Origin: Guadua angustifolia
Taxonomy: Eukaryota; Streptophyta; Magnoliopsida; Poales; Poaceae
Assembly: GCA_036346375.1 (NCBI GenBank)
Contig: JAYEVE010000628.1
Span: forward strand, 17,441-81,440
Length of the DNA stretch: 64,000 nucleotides
Direction of reading: 5' to 3'
Positions 34,345-46,366 of this stretch are shown in pieces. Every line of letters begins with the position of its first letter. The stretch's first letter is position 1. The notes under the pieces were generated by a model. The model did not search any database, had not been told where the DNA came from, and worked only from the letters and a program-made list of their open reading frames with translations. The translations under genes and the position numbers were made by a program.

Positions 34345-35735
34345 GCTTCTCTTTTTCTCCCTGGTACATAGTTGAGGAAAATTTAATAACTGTAAGCCTG
34401 CCTATTTTTCTTTTTGAGCTTTTGTTGGGCACTAACCAGCATAGCAATTTACTAAAATTGTAATTGATTACTCATCATTGTTACATAATTGTTTTCCTTG
34501 ATGGTTTCATCAGGTATAAGTGTAACACCAGAAACTACGATAGGTGGTGTTTGGTTCCACTCTGGTACGTCAACGGAATGGGAATGGGTTTACAGGGTAA
34601 TTGGTGGGCGTAATGTGTGATTCTTTATTTTGTTTGGTTGTGGTGGGGAATGGTTTTTAATCCCTTTACAGCGTTTGGTTAAGGCACTGGACACTGGTAT
34701 CATATAATGAACGTTTTTGTACACATTACTAATCCAGCACTTTCTGTACACATTTGTTCGATGAAGTAAACAAATCTTTCATGCGCGTTTGAAGCAATCA
34801 GCAATGTGCATCCCTGTGTAGTGCTAGATTAATCAATCAGTTCTGTGGATTGGTAATAAGCAGATCAAGCAAAACATGGAACATTAGAAAAGGCATTACA
34901 ACATCATCTGTGAGATAGATGGTGATTATGAAAAAGAAGAAGGGGATTAGGTGGGAGGAGGAAATTGGGTGGGAAAAAATTAGGTGGGGGGAGAAAAAGG
35001 AAATTCCCACTCACAGACCGAAAAATTCAATTCTTACAGCTCACTGATAGGACCACCCCTAACTGGATTTTCCTTAAACTGGAAAAAGTTCTGCGATATT
35101 ACAAGTTCTTTATGCAAATTTGTGGAGTTAAAATGGTATTTTGCAAATGTGGTTCTGCAGTTTACGAACACACACACAAAAAAAAAAACCTTGTTATGGA
35201 AAAAAAATGAAAAGAAAAGTGGCTCTGCAGTTTAGGATTTTGTGAATGAAAACATGTGTACTGTTCCGTTCATACTTGTTATCCAAAAACATGTTACGGA
35301 AGAGTTCATTCTTCCCTGATTTTGGTTTGCCTACTACTTCTCAGTTCCAACTTTTAAATCATTAATCATGTTATTTCCATGTAACAATGCAGCGATGTAT
35401 AGTACCTATCTTGACCATCTGAACCTTTATGGAGTAACCCATTGGAAATGGGAGGTACAAAATTATTGCTCGACTTGCTGAAAACGCTACAAAATACTTT
35501 TTATTTTGCACCACTATAGTTTAAATACAAGTATGTATATTAAAGTGTACCTTAATGCATATTACTAATATATATTAAACGTATACATGTGACATGGTCT
35601 ACAGATGCATTCTGCAAATATATACGAGGTGCAATTACATTCACTCTCGTCTGAAGGTAAGTACTTATCGTAACTCCTCAAATAAATATACAAATGTATC
35701 ACAGGAAGCACTTAATTGTGTTTTTGCATATATAT
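34345..35735. other. No gene seen
   Basis: AT-rich. gtgtttggttcc at 34546 and gcgtttggtt at 34671 suggest MITE remains without a resolvable pair of ends. Open frames near 34965-35235 are poly-Lys low complexity. Confidence 0.35.
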
Positions 35736-35737
35736 AG

Positions 35738-36650
35738 TTAGCGGGGCAAACTGACAGAGGATGAAAATTCTTGCTCCAGTCTGTAGCACCTAGAGATGCC
35801 TTCGGATGTTAAACCAACAACACTAACAGAATTGATCTGTGCATGGGAGTTACTACCCTTTGGGCATATGAAATGCTCTATCTCCCTATCATTTCCTGGG
35901 ATCAATTGGAACTTTCTCAGCCTCTTAGTTCTCAAGAACTGTAACCTCATCTCTACTTCTTTCATAGTGGGTCTTTCTCCTCCTTTGACCCTCAAGCATG
36001 CTTGTGTAAGTGAGGCAATATCATCTATCTCTTCCTGGTTTGCCTCTTCCATAATCTGAGAATCTATTATTTTCATGACAACTCCTCTTGAAGTCCTTCA
36101 ACGAAGTAATGAGACAAGCTTTGTTTGTCACCTAGATCATTTATAAAAATTGGCTTTTTCTTGTCGAAGTTCCACAAGTATCACTCCAAAACTATATACA
36201 TCACCCTTCTCGCTTAGTTGACCAAGATGGTAATACTGGTCTAAGTAACCAAATGTGCCTTGGACAATAGTCACCACATGAGTCTCGTCAATGAAATAGA
36301 TCTTGAAGCACCAAAGTCGGAAACCTTTGTGGTGAAGTCGCCATCAAGGAGTATGTTTGAAGATTTCACATCTCTATGGAATATTGGTATTGCAAAAATG
36401 AGTGTAGGTAAGCAAGTGCCCTCGCCGCTTCTATCGCAATCCTAATGCGATCATCCCATGATAGCAAGCATTTAATGCTAAGATCGGTGTGAAGAAGGTC
36501 ATATAGTGTGCCATTAGAGATGAACTCATACACAAATAAAGGCACCTCAGATTCGAGACAATACCCTAATAACTTCACCACATTGCGGTGGATGATCTGA
36601 GACAAGATAGCAACCTCATTGATAAACTGGTCTATCTCAGCTTGTGTGGG
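35738..36650 (-). pseudogene. Wall-associated kinase (WAK), kinase C-lobe and tail
   Basis: Minus strand. From 36650 it reads AEIDQFINEVAILSQIIHRN, LLGYCLESEVPLFVYEFISN, and SWDDRIRIAIEAARALAYLH. A frameshift brings HRDVKSSNILLDGDFTTKVS and DFGAS (catalytic loop and DFG). Broken frames with stops follow, then an open C-terminal frame (36076-35738) with SLTQACLRVKGGERPTMKEV and the WAK tail ending SSSVSLPR. The catalytic loop shows HRD and DFG, but the activation segment (36180-36310) is disrupted by shifts. WAKs are plasma-membrane kinases that bind pectin through their extracellular domain. This is the 3' part of the gene continued at 44560-46262. Confidence 0.85.
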
Positions 36651-36653
36651 ATA

Positions 36654-37110
36654 TGTATGTCCCGGGGCCCACCAAGCAGTCCTCCAAGGCTCAGCCAGGC
36701 GAACTTGGATCATGTCGATCGATAAAATCAAGGTTACTTGGGCCAAGCAAAGCGTGAAGAATCGTGGATAGGCCTTAGTTAAAGAAACCGAGTCGATTGG
36801 GTAGGGATGATTGTAATCCAAACCGACACGGCTCAGATAGAAACCCCTACTCAGATCCGAGTAGGACTCAATATTGTAACCGCCCTTCTATTATATAAAG
36901 GAGGGACGGGCATCTCAAACACGTAACAAGACGTAACATCTCATCGGCAATCGCCTAGCCACATATAATTCCAACAGCACAGACTAGGGTATTATCTCCA
37001 CCGTGAGAGCCCGAACTCAGATACATCGGGTGTTCTTGTGCTACCATCGAAGTTTGGGTCCAGCGCCAGCGTAGTCCCTTTTCATTATTGTCGGAATAAA
37101 CGCCTTACGC
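36654..37110 (+). repeat. 5' LTR of gypsy element
   Basis: Starts tgtatgtcccggggcccacc and contains a TATA box (ttatataaaggaggg, ~36892-36906). It is followed by ttggcgcgctgtaggggctg at 37111, a gypsy primer site of the TGGCGC type. The exact 3' end is uncertain by a few bases. Confidence 0.72.
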
Positions 37111-38079
37111 TTGGCGCGCTGTAGGGGCTGCGCTAGGATCAATCGCAGCAAGCTCGATGGCAATCTTCAGAGCACGCACCATCTTCGCCGCGGCCAGTAT
37201 TTCGCTTTGAAGCTCGATTTCATCGCCGACAACTTTGGTCGCTCTCCGCTTTGATTCGGATCGCCCGATCCGAACCAATTTCGAGGTTCTCTTAGCCGGC
37301 CAACCACTCGGATCGTAACTGCATGGCCATCTCCGCCCCGGGCAAGAAGCCAAGGGCCCGATCTCGCCTCGAGTCAGATCGCTAATGACGAGCCCCGAGT
37401 GGTCGAATACACAAGCAAACCACTCGACCCACTCGCCGGGCGCTTCATCTTCCTCGCACCTTCAATCCGTAGGCAGGTAGGAAATTCCCGAAGCACAAGA
37501 TTTTTGTGATCGAAACGACCCTCCGCAAAAGGATGCGCAAATGCACCACCAAGAAAACCCCGCGAGACTCCTCCAACACAGAGGCAGAGCGTGAATGAAG
37601 AAATCTTGCGCATAAAGGTGGGGAACCACCAGCTTTTCATACCCCTGCCAGAACATCGCCGCCTCCAAGACGCCTCGACACCTTGGCACCACTACTCGGA
37701 CCGGATAGCCCAAGCCGCCCGATCGTAGCCCAAGTTCAGCTATGGTTGCGCGGCGGCAATTCAGCAAGACCAAGAGGCACCAAGAGAAAAGGCGCCATCC
37801 CGTGACTCGCTCATTTGCTCGCAGTCAGCGCAGAATACGGCCCGCAGCCGCCACAGCGGAGCTTCAACGAGGAGAGGACGCCGACACAAAGACGCCTCGA
37901 CCTCCGTCAGATTTGAACGCCGAAAATATGATCGCGAAGATGAAGAGGCCGCAGCGCAGAGATAACTATGAACGCTGGCATTGGCCACGATGAACGAAGA
38001 TCGCCGAAACCTCCGCTACCACGACGGAGGAGAAGGAGAAGGTCATCGAGCCAGTCGCCTCACCGGGCGTTCTCCACAA

Positions 38080-38660
38080 AAGCGAGGCAATGGCCCTATT
38101 GAGGGCATCCGGCTTTTCACTCCACGCCGCCGAGTGGTTTGGCCCGAGGATTCAACCCAAAAGCATCACCAAATTTGACGGGAAAGAGATCCTAAGCTTG
38201 GCTCCAAGTCTACTCCCTTGCGATCATGGCACGGGGAAATCATAATGTGATGGCTAATTATCTCTGGTCATGCTCACCTCTTGGCTCAAGCATGGCTCAC
38301 GGGCTCCCGCCAATTCCATAGACTCTGGGAGGAACTCGCGAGCATTTTATCACCAATTTTCAGGGCACTTACGAGCGGCTCGAACACAAGTGGGATTCCA
38401 TACCATTTCGCCAGAAGAAGAACGAGATGCTCCGAGAATTCATCCCGCTTCATGCAGAAGAAGAATACGATCAGGACATTTCGGAGGCAAAGAGCCATCG
38501 CAAAGATTCCGTAAGGCGCCAACGACTCGACCTGATCAAAAGATGTCTCTAAACCGCCATCCACCGAAGAGAGATGTTTGAGTGGCGGATCAGCATAACG
38601 CCTCGAGATGCTTTGGCCGAGCGACAAGATGATCGCCTGCTAGAAGGACAAAAAGGATTA
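38080..38660 (+). pseudogene. gypsy gag remnant
   Basis: Frames in turn give ITKFDGK near 38170, VMANYLWSCSPP near 38250, NSIDSWEELASI near 38320, QKKNEMLREFI near 38420, and ALAERQDDRLLE near 38620, the order of a Tat-type gag. Several frameshifts. gag would form the particle shell. Confidence 0.65.
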
Positions 38661-39989
38661 CGCTGAGTCATCAAGATAAAGGTGACAGAAGAGGAAGCTC
38701 AAGAAATAGTGGCGCGGGTCGAGCAAGACCGACGACGCACGCCACACGACCGACAATTATGACACGGTGATGGAGGCAATATGTCCTTTCACCCAAATAG
38801 TAAACATGCGCGAAGGATTGTTTCACTCGAGGAGGTTTGCCGAGAGTCCAGTAGGCGCATTTCGCCAAGGGCGAAGCAAAAGAAGAAGAGAAGAAGAAAC
38901 AAGATCCTCAAGATGACGACGGAGAATATCAAAAGACGGAACGGAACTCAATTACATCTACGGGGCTCAATGGCCTATGAGTCAAAACGAAGCGAAGCTC
39001 ACGAGAGAGACGCCAACGCCATCGTGCTACCAGACCTCAATACCTCAAATGGTCCGAAGTCCCCATAACCTTTAGCCGCTCGCACCATCCGAACTACATC
39101 CTGCACTTTAAGATTTCCGCGGTATTGGACCCAGGGTTCGCAACGCCAAGCTCAAAAGGTGCCGGTCGATGGGGGAAGTGGACTCAATGTACTCTTCTCC
39201 AAGACCTTCGACGAATGAAGATCCTCGCCCGAGTTGAAGCGGGCTCACACCCTTCTATGGAGTAATTCCTAACTTCCTCTGCTCCACTCGGCCAAATCAC
39301 CTTGCCGGTCACGCTTGGGAACCAAGGATAATTTCCGACGGAATACCTTAACTTCGAGGTAGCCGACTTCCAGACGGCATATCACGCCATTCTCAAGGCA
39401 GGCCTACCTGCCAGATTCATGGTCGTGCCACATTATACCTACCTCATCCCGAAAATGCCAGACCAAGGGTATAATCTTTGTTCATGGCGATGTCAAGTTA
39501 GCGCTCGTTAAATGCGACAAAGAAAGTTGTGAGATGGTCAAGCTCAAGAGATAGCAAACGACAAAATGAAGATCCGAAGCACGCATATCAAGAAGATGAA
39601 GGAGAAGTACTGGCCAAGAAACAGCCAAGACAAGTTTGAAGCCCGATGAGGGAACCAAGAAGGTAATCCTTGATCCATCCAACTCCAACCAGACGGCTTT
39701 GATTGGGGCAGTCTCTCCGCCAAATAGAGGACGCGCTCGCCACCTTCCTTTGGGCTAACCGACATCTTCGCGGAAACCATCCGACATGCCCTGTTCCTGT
39801 GGAGGTGATCGAGCACTCCTTGAACGTGACGAAAAGGCCAAACCCATCAAACAGCGGCTTCAAGGTTCGCCAAGACAGAGAGAGGCCATCAAGGAGGAAA
39901 TCACGGTCAATAGCGCAGTTTCATAAAAGAAGTGTACCATCCTCGACCGGGTCAAGTAACCCAAAGATTTGTTCAAAAAGAATAAAAGT

Positions 39990-40200
39990 CATGGCGATGT
40001 GCGTTGATTATATCGATCTCAACAAGGCTTGCCCAAAGATCCTTTCGGGTTGCCTCAGATTGACCAGTGGTAGATTCCACTACGCGTCGGAACTCCTCTT
40101 TTTCGATGCCTACTCAGATATCACCAGATCAAAGTTAAAAGAAGAAGATTGCATCAAGACCTCATTCATCACTCCGCTCGAGCCTTCGCACGCCACAATG
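39990..40200 (+). pseudogene. gypsy reverse transcriptase remnant
   Basis: CVDYIDLNKACPK at 40002-40037, then, shifted, LPQIDQVVDSTT and SFSMPTQIS. These are the first conserved RT blocks of Ty3/gypsy. The protease/linker region precedes (39080-39560, broken). RNase H-like frames follow irregularly to ~41400. Confidence 0.75.
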
Positions 40201-41999
40201 CCATTCGCTTGAAGAACGGCCGCGCGACTTACCAACGCGCAATTCGCAGTGTTTTCATTCTCAGATCGGGCGAATGTGGAAGCATACGTTGATGACGTTG
40301 TCGCAAATCTCTCGCAAAGGAAGACCTAATATCCGACTTAGCCAAACCTTTGAAAGCCTAAGGGCCTACAAAATGAAGCTCAACCCCAAAAATGCGCTTC
40401 GAGTCCCGTCTCGAAATTACTCTGATTCATTGTTTCACAACGAGGCATCGAGGCAAACCCAGAGAAAATCAATACAATCTCAAGATGAAGCCTCCACCAA
40501 TCGAAGACGCCCAAAAGCTCACATCGATGCATGGTGGCACTCGGCAGATTCATCTCCGACCGGGTCGGCGATGCCTTTTTTCAAACTTTCAAGAAGCAAG
40601 GTAATTTTCAATGGACCATCAAGCACAGCAGCCTTCAAGAATTGAAGACGCTCTGTCATCTCCACCGCCGTTCCCCAATATCGAAGAACCCTTTGTTTCT
40701 ACATCGCCGCAACAACTTATGTAGTCGGCCGCTGCAATTGTAGTAGAGCGGAAGGAAGAAGGGCACCTCGTAAAGCATGTAAAACCTGTCTACTTAATGC
40801 CGAGGTATTGGGAGAGTCCAAGGTACGCTATCCACAATCTGAGAAACTACTATACCGTGTTGCTTGCCTCCGCAAACTCAAGCACTACTTCCAAGAGCAT
40901 TCAATCACGGTGATTACCACTTTTCCGCTCGGGACATACTTCACAACCGGAGGCCACGGGAGGATCGCAAAAATGGGCGGTCGAGCTTGGAGCCTTCAAG
41001 TATCCTTCAGCTACTTGACGGCAAATAAAATCTCAAGTACTTGCCGATTTCACCGCCGAATGGATAGAATCGCAATCACCAACAAACGTTGAAGAGCCGA
41101 ATATTGGACAATGTACTTGACGGATCTCTCATGCTCGATGGCGAGGAAGCGGCGTGGTCCTCATCTCTCCAACGGTGAGCGCCTAAAATACGCCTTGCAG
41201 ATTCACTTCAAAGATCTAACAACGCCGCTTGAAAGTACGAAGCACTCATCCACGGACTTCGCATCGCGATATCTCTCGGGTATTGGCTAACAATTCGAGG
41301 CGACTCCATCTTTGGTGATCAATCAAGTCCAAAAGATTGGTCATGTGTCGAGGACATCATGACGCATACCGCCAGAGGTACGGAAGCTTGAAGACAAGTT
41401 TGATTGGCCGAGCTCATTCATGTGCTCCGCCGTGACAACGGCTAGCGATGAATTGGCAAAATTGGGCTCCACTGCAAGATCGACCGGCCGGGGTTTTGTT
41501 GAGGAAATCTACAAACCCTCAGAAGCCAAAAGCGAGGAGCGAACAAGTCAAGAAGAGATCTAACGAAGAGGAGGTCCTAGTCATCAGATGCATCGACGGC
41601 TCCTTTTCTCAATTACCTATTGAAAGACGAACTTCCGTAAGACCGAGCGATGGCAGAGCGCATCTCACCGCAAAGAAGAGTTACGTGGTGGTAGGCGAAG
41701 AGTTATTTTGAAAAAGTGCTCGAGTTCTAAGGCGATGCATATCGCCAGAAGAAGGAAAGCAATTACTCAGTGAAATCCACTCGAATTTGTGGGCATCACG
41801 CGGCGCAAGCACATTGGTGGGCAAGGCGTCGACAAGGTTTCTTCGCCGATCGCCGTGACCGTACGCAGAAGACATCGCTCGAACTTGTGAAGGTCGCCGA
41901 TTTTCGCCGCCAAATACACGTATTGCCGTAAACCGCAAACAATTCCAATCACTTGGCCATTTTGCGGTCCTGGGGCTCGACATGGTCGGCCCATTGAAG

Positions 42000-42790
42000 A
42001 AGGCTCAAGGCGGCTTCACCCACCTCTTTGTTCTTCCGTGGATAAATTCACTAAGTGGATAGAAGCAAAACCAAGTATTGGCTACAATGCAATGCCAAGG
42101 CCAAAGAATTCTTCCAAGAAATTGTGATAAGATTTATGCATCAAACAGGATTATCACTGACAATGGAACCCAATTCCGAGGAGAAGACTTTCAAGATCTG
42201 GTGCGATAAGCTCGGCATCAAAATTTGCTTCGCCTCGTGGCTCATCCGAAAAGCACCCGGTCGGTGGAAAGGGCAAGCGGCATGGTCTTCGCAAGGCCTA
42301 AAGGCACGAATCTTTGACCGTCTCGTTACACGCCACCCGATGGGTGAAAGAATCTGCCGTCAAGATTGGGGCCGAGAACCACCCAAAGAGATTCATTCTG
42401 CGATCACCCTTCTTTTCGGTCTCGGCTCGAGGCGGTCCTACCTCTGAATTGACCTTCTGATCCCCTGTCCGGAGCTTCAAGGAGGACGAGTCAAGAAACC
42501 GAATGGAAGATATTGACAGATTGAAGAGGCAAGAGAGATCGCCGTGGTCGGTCGGCCAGATACCTCAAAGCCTCATACGATATCACGCATCAAACGTCCA
42601 AACCGAAAGCATTCTCCAAGGGCGATTTGGTTCTCGATAAAAGAGTCAAACACGAGCACAAGTTATCTCCAATTTGGGAAGGCCCTACATCGCTGACGAG
42701 GTGACACGACCTCAGGGCCTCTGTGCTTAAGCGAGAAGACGCGCCATCATTAGCAACTCATGGAATATAGAGCACTACGCCGCTTTTATT
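42000..42790 (+). pseudogene. gypsy integrase remnant and end of pol
   Basis: VDKFTKWIEAKP at ~42035, ITDNGTQFRGEDFQD at 42150-42195, then frameshifted core, and the usual pol end NSWNIEHYAAFI at ~42755. The DNGTQF motif carries the second catalytic Asp of the DDE triad. Confidence 0.72.
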
Positions 42791-42820
42791 CTTGAAAAAG
42801 TTCAATAGGATGTCCAAAAT

Positions 42821-43030
42821 TGACTTGCTACTCAATTGTTCCTCAATTAAGCAAGAAGTCTGGGCTACACTTAATAGTGTTGCTAGCATGCTAAACTCTA
42901 ATCAAGAGGATGTTTGTTCAAAGCAAGATCATGTATCGTAATTCTTTATTCAATTGACTTGCTACTCAATTGTTTCTCACCATAAAAGAAGTCTGGGCTA
43001 CACTAATAGTGTTGCACATGTGCAACCCCG
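42821..43030 (+). repeat. 134-bp direct repeat downstream of pol
   Basis: tgacttgctactcaattgtt...gaagtctgggctacact starts at 42821 and again at 42955. It lies in the 3' non-coding part of the gypsy element. Confidence 0.75.
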
Positions 43031-44559
43031 CATGCAAACCAGCCTCCTATTTTTCAAACGATCACGACTAAAATCCGAGTGCTCTAAACGTCAATATCGA
43101 TGCTCCCAAGACTAAAAAAGTCTAGTAGCCTAAAAGCACGCTTGAGGAAAAAACTTCGCGTTGCTCGGGGGCTACGCTTAATCGAACAAGGAGATCAAGC
43201 ACAAAGGAAAAATCACTCTAAGGTCCACCAAGATCTAAATAAGGAAAAAAACAGTATACAGCCGTTTAAAATAATATTACAAGAAGACCATCATTGTTCA
43301 CGACTTCAAAGATCTTTCACCAAATATACACACAAAGCAAAAAGTACTCTGCAAAGTTCAAAATGAGGTCAAGACTTCTACGCTTCTCGCCTCTTTACGC
43401 CGGCCAAGACTCCCGACGGCTTCAATGAGGGCGCCCTTGGCCTTAACAAGCCTAGGACGGCCTCGATCAAAGCATCAACAATGGTGGTATCTCGGCGACG
43501 GCCTCCCGCTCCGCCGCTTCCGCCATGGCAAGATCAAATTCCGCCAGAGCTCAGATTATCGTCTTTGGGCTCGCAGACGCATCGTCCCCAAAATTGAAGA
43601 TGAGGTTAGCAATCCATGGCGCAATCGGCGAACTGGCGACTTCGAGAGAGAGGCAAGAGAGAGATCCTCGGAGGAAGAAGAAGAGTCCATGAAGAAGAAG
43701 AGAAGAACTCGCAAGAGAAGAGTGATCCAGTGTCAGTACAATTTGGCGTGCACAAGAAGATGAAAAAATCAAGGAGACAATGCGGCGAGCACTTCAAAGA
43801 AACCCTAACTTTGAAGGAAGAGCGGATGGAGGCGGAGGAAGAGGGTAGTCGCTTTGCAAAATGCAAAAACCAAGGTCGAACTTCGCTCTTATGTGAGGAA
43901 ACGCCTTTGTCCTCGAGAGACTCAACGCCGCTCAAAAGCGACGCATGTCCTTTCGAGCGGGAAGGCAGTCCACCTTTTACGGACGTGTTGTTACATATAT
44001 CTCGAGGAGGCTCAGAGAAAGTAAATTTGGGCGGCCCAGAGGAGCAAAAGGTTTAACAGACCCAAGCTCAATCGGACGTGTTAAAACAAGGATTAAATAT
44101 TTACATAAAAGAAAATTCAAGTCCCGAGACAATTCTTTTTCAGCATCGGAACAAAAGCCCAAATCCAAACCACAGAGCAAGTTTGGTACAAATAGAGGAT
44201 TACACAGACCCAGATCTAAGTTTTTCACCAAAACAAAGAAGGTATTCTTGACTTCGCCCATGAGGGCAAGCTACCGATCATCATCAACAAGGCAGGCAAA
44301 ACCCTCTTGGGCGACTTTTAGCTCCACTCGTGGATACAGAGACTTAGTAATCGCCAACACCGGTGGCACTTTTCGTAATTGCAACGCCCTCCAAGTGCGC
44401 GGCAATCTTTGTGGAGGCTCCCTCTAACCTTTGAATTGTGATGCTAACGCCATGAGGGACATTCTTTGGTGCTGGCTTCATCGAGACTTAAGACCCGCAA
44501 CACCTTCTCCGCGCTCGCTTGGAGGCGATCGGTCTGCGTTTCGGCACATTGGATTTTTT
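43031..44559. other. Non-coding tail of gypsy element
   Basis: Contains long open but compositionally biased frames on both strands (Lys/Arg/Glu-rich at 43425-44056) without recognised motifs. Has a tcgggggctacgctt phrase common in grass gypsy internal regions. It ends directly against WAK sequence. Confidence 0.45.
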
Positions 44560-45361
44560 CTTTATCCCTTTGTAAACTGTGCCATGTCCTCCACAACCAA
44601 GAACACGAGTAGCATCGAAGTTGTTGGTTGCCTTCTCTAGTTCCTCTAAGGAGAATATCTTTGTTTTGTTTGTAGCATTTTCATCAGAAATTAGTTGCTC
44701 CAATAGCAGCCCTTGATTTTTCTTGAAGTATGCTCTTCTTGTTCTTTTCTAGATGACTTTCTTCCACTTATTAGCAAGTACAATTGCACCCAATGCAATA
44801 ATTATGGAGCCAAGGCCACAGCCAATTCCAGTTGCAATTCCTACATCAATTAATTGTTGTCATGAAATCACTTTGCATTTTGTTAACTTAATTGTAATTG
44901 CATTGAGGGGGATTCTGTTGCTATGACATACCCAAAAGAAGATTGCGTTGCTTAGGTGATTCTGCTACCATCCCGAGTTACGGATTTCCTTGAAAGCCGG
45001 AAGAACACTTACAACGATATCCGTGAAGTATTTTCTTGTGGGTGACATTTAGGCAATAGGCTGTGGGACCTGCGGCATGCATACATACTGAGTACTATTC
45101 TTTTGCATAGCCATTTGACAAGTCAAATTGGCAATTCGCCCACCTTATAACAATGTTGTATTCTAGGGAGAAATCAAATTTGTCTTCCACATGGCGCTCT
45201 AATGTCAGTACTCTACCGCCTTCACTAGTCCTAACTATTACCATCTCTTTCTCGGACCTTGTGTCGCTCGAGATGTTACTTACAAATGAGTCCCATCTTG
45301 TACTGACACATCAGTCACATGATAGTGTGCTTCTCCCGAGTCAAAAACTGTGAGATTACCC
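44560..45361 (-). pseudogene. WAK: end of extracellular part, EGF, transmembrane, start of kinase
   Basis: Minus strand in order: GNLTVFDSGEAHYHVTDVSV (45345-45285); broken extracellular linker; an EGF end (HGYRCKCSSGFQGNP, ~45040-44995); after a probable intron, a transmembrane helix (GIATGIGCGLGSIIIALGAI, then VLANKWKK, ~44840-44760); juxtamembrane RAYFKKNQGLLLEQLISDEN; and the kinase start EELEKATNNFD, VLGCGGHGTVYKGI (glycine-rich loop, ~44590). About 15-20 residues, including the ATP-binding lysine segment, are lost at the gypsy junction. Stops occur in the linker and after the helix. Confidence 0.85.
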
Positions 45362-46131
45362 ATAGGGGCGGAGCCAGGATTTCGGATTAGGGGGACCACG
45401 TGGATCAATAAAAAATTATCAAAGCACCCATCAAAAAATATCATTGCAATATCGATGTATTTAAATTTAAATATAGCATAACCACATGTCCACATAAGTA
45501 AAATATGATATATTTTTTAGAATAAGAAACTTACATCTCTATTAACTTAAATTTAGTTCTACGAGTACCTAGAAGATCATATAAGTCAATAAGTTCATCT
45601 AAACTAATTTTCGCTGCTAGTTCTTTTTCAATTTAAACTATCATGCAATGTCAAAGAAAGTCATCTCCTATTTTATTTCGAATGCGAATCTTGACAAGTT
45701 TCATAGCTGACAATGCTCGCTCTACGCTTACTGTTGACACCAGAAGAGTTGTAAACAATTGTAACAGCCTATCAACCATTGAATAATGGGAAACTTTACC
45801 TGTTTTATATAGCCCATTTGTTAAATTAACAAGAGATATCAACCATTGCATACATCAAGTTGAGAAAAATGGAAGCTTTAATTGTTTATATAGTCCAATT
45901 GTCAAGTCGTAAAGCGACCAAGCATTGTAGCTCCGGATGGTTGCATGCATCAAGTTGAAAGTGTGGTAATTGACTCTCTAATTGAGCTCGTTGAACTTAT
46001 TTACTGTTTAGTGCTTACTAATGCTAGACCTTTATTTACTAAACTTTACTAATACTAGCTAATTATTAATTGTTAAATTTTATTTTCGTTAGGGGGGCCA
46101 AGGCCCCCCTCCCCCCTTCTCTCCGCCAATC
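45362..46131 (-). mobile_element. hAT element inserted in WAK exon
   Basis: Left end ataggggcggagccagg, right end (reverse) gattGGCGGAGAGAAGG, flanked by GATTACCC (45354-45361) and GATTACCA (46132-46139), an 8-bp hAT-type duplication with one change. Removing the element and one copy restores the WAK frame ...NCTNGNLTVF. 770 bp, AT-rich, with a transposase remnant; it cannot move by itself. Confidence 0.88.
45651..45851 (-). pseudogene. hAT transposase dimerisation-domain remnant
   Basis: The open frame ends with LLVSTVSVERALSAMKLVKI then RIRNKIGDDFL, matching the C-terminal dimerisation domain of plant hAT-family proteins of the zinc-finger MYM/TTF type. Only the C-terminus remains. Confidence 0.75.
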
Positions 46132-46262
46132 GATTACCATTTGTACAATTAAGTTGAAACCTTTCGCTTACCAAAATGACCATCTTCGAGCCCAAAAGGA
46201 AAAGGGAATGGTCAAGTTTCCACATGATGTCGAACAGTGTTCTTTATGCTTGGGGTTATAAT
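46132..46262 (-). pseudogene. WAK galacturonan-binding domain fragment
   Basis: Minus strand HCSTSCGNLTIPFPF, then shifted GLEDGHFGK and QLNCTN, the start of a WAK galacturonan-binding (GUB) domain that contacts pectin. Continues across the hAT element to 45353. The upstream signal-peptide exon is not clear; the next sequence on the right is AT-rich with stops. Confidence 0.75.
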
Positions 46263-46366
46263 CTGCTCCACAATAGGTTGACATGGGAAATCAAAATATG
46301 CTCCACAATAAATTGACACAGAAAGTAAGAATAAGAGGACGAGGGTTAAATATGAGGAATTGTATC

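Larger units (their letters stand above)
36654..44560 (+). mobile_element. Degraded Ty3/gypsy element inserted in the WAK kinase domain
   Basis: The WAK reading breaks at 36651 and resumes at ~44560. Between them lies a + strand gypsy element: 5' LTR, primer site, gag, protease-linker, RT and integrase remains, ending about 42790, then ~1.7 kb non-coding. No 3' LTR copy of 36654-37110 is visible near 44560, so the right end is truncated. LTR size (~450 bp) and primer site resemble the RIRE2/Dasheng group of rice; that is inference. Confidence 0.8.

Noticed and set aside
37105..38178. Overlapping frames on both strands as host genes
   Set aside because: They lie between a gypsy LTR and gag remnant; no frame has a host family motif.
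43425..44427. Lys/Arg/Glu-rich frames as a regulatory protein
   Set aside because: Biased composition, open on both strands, within the non-coding tail of the gypsy element.
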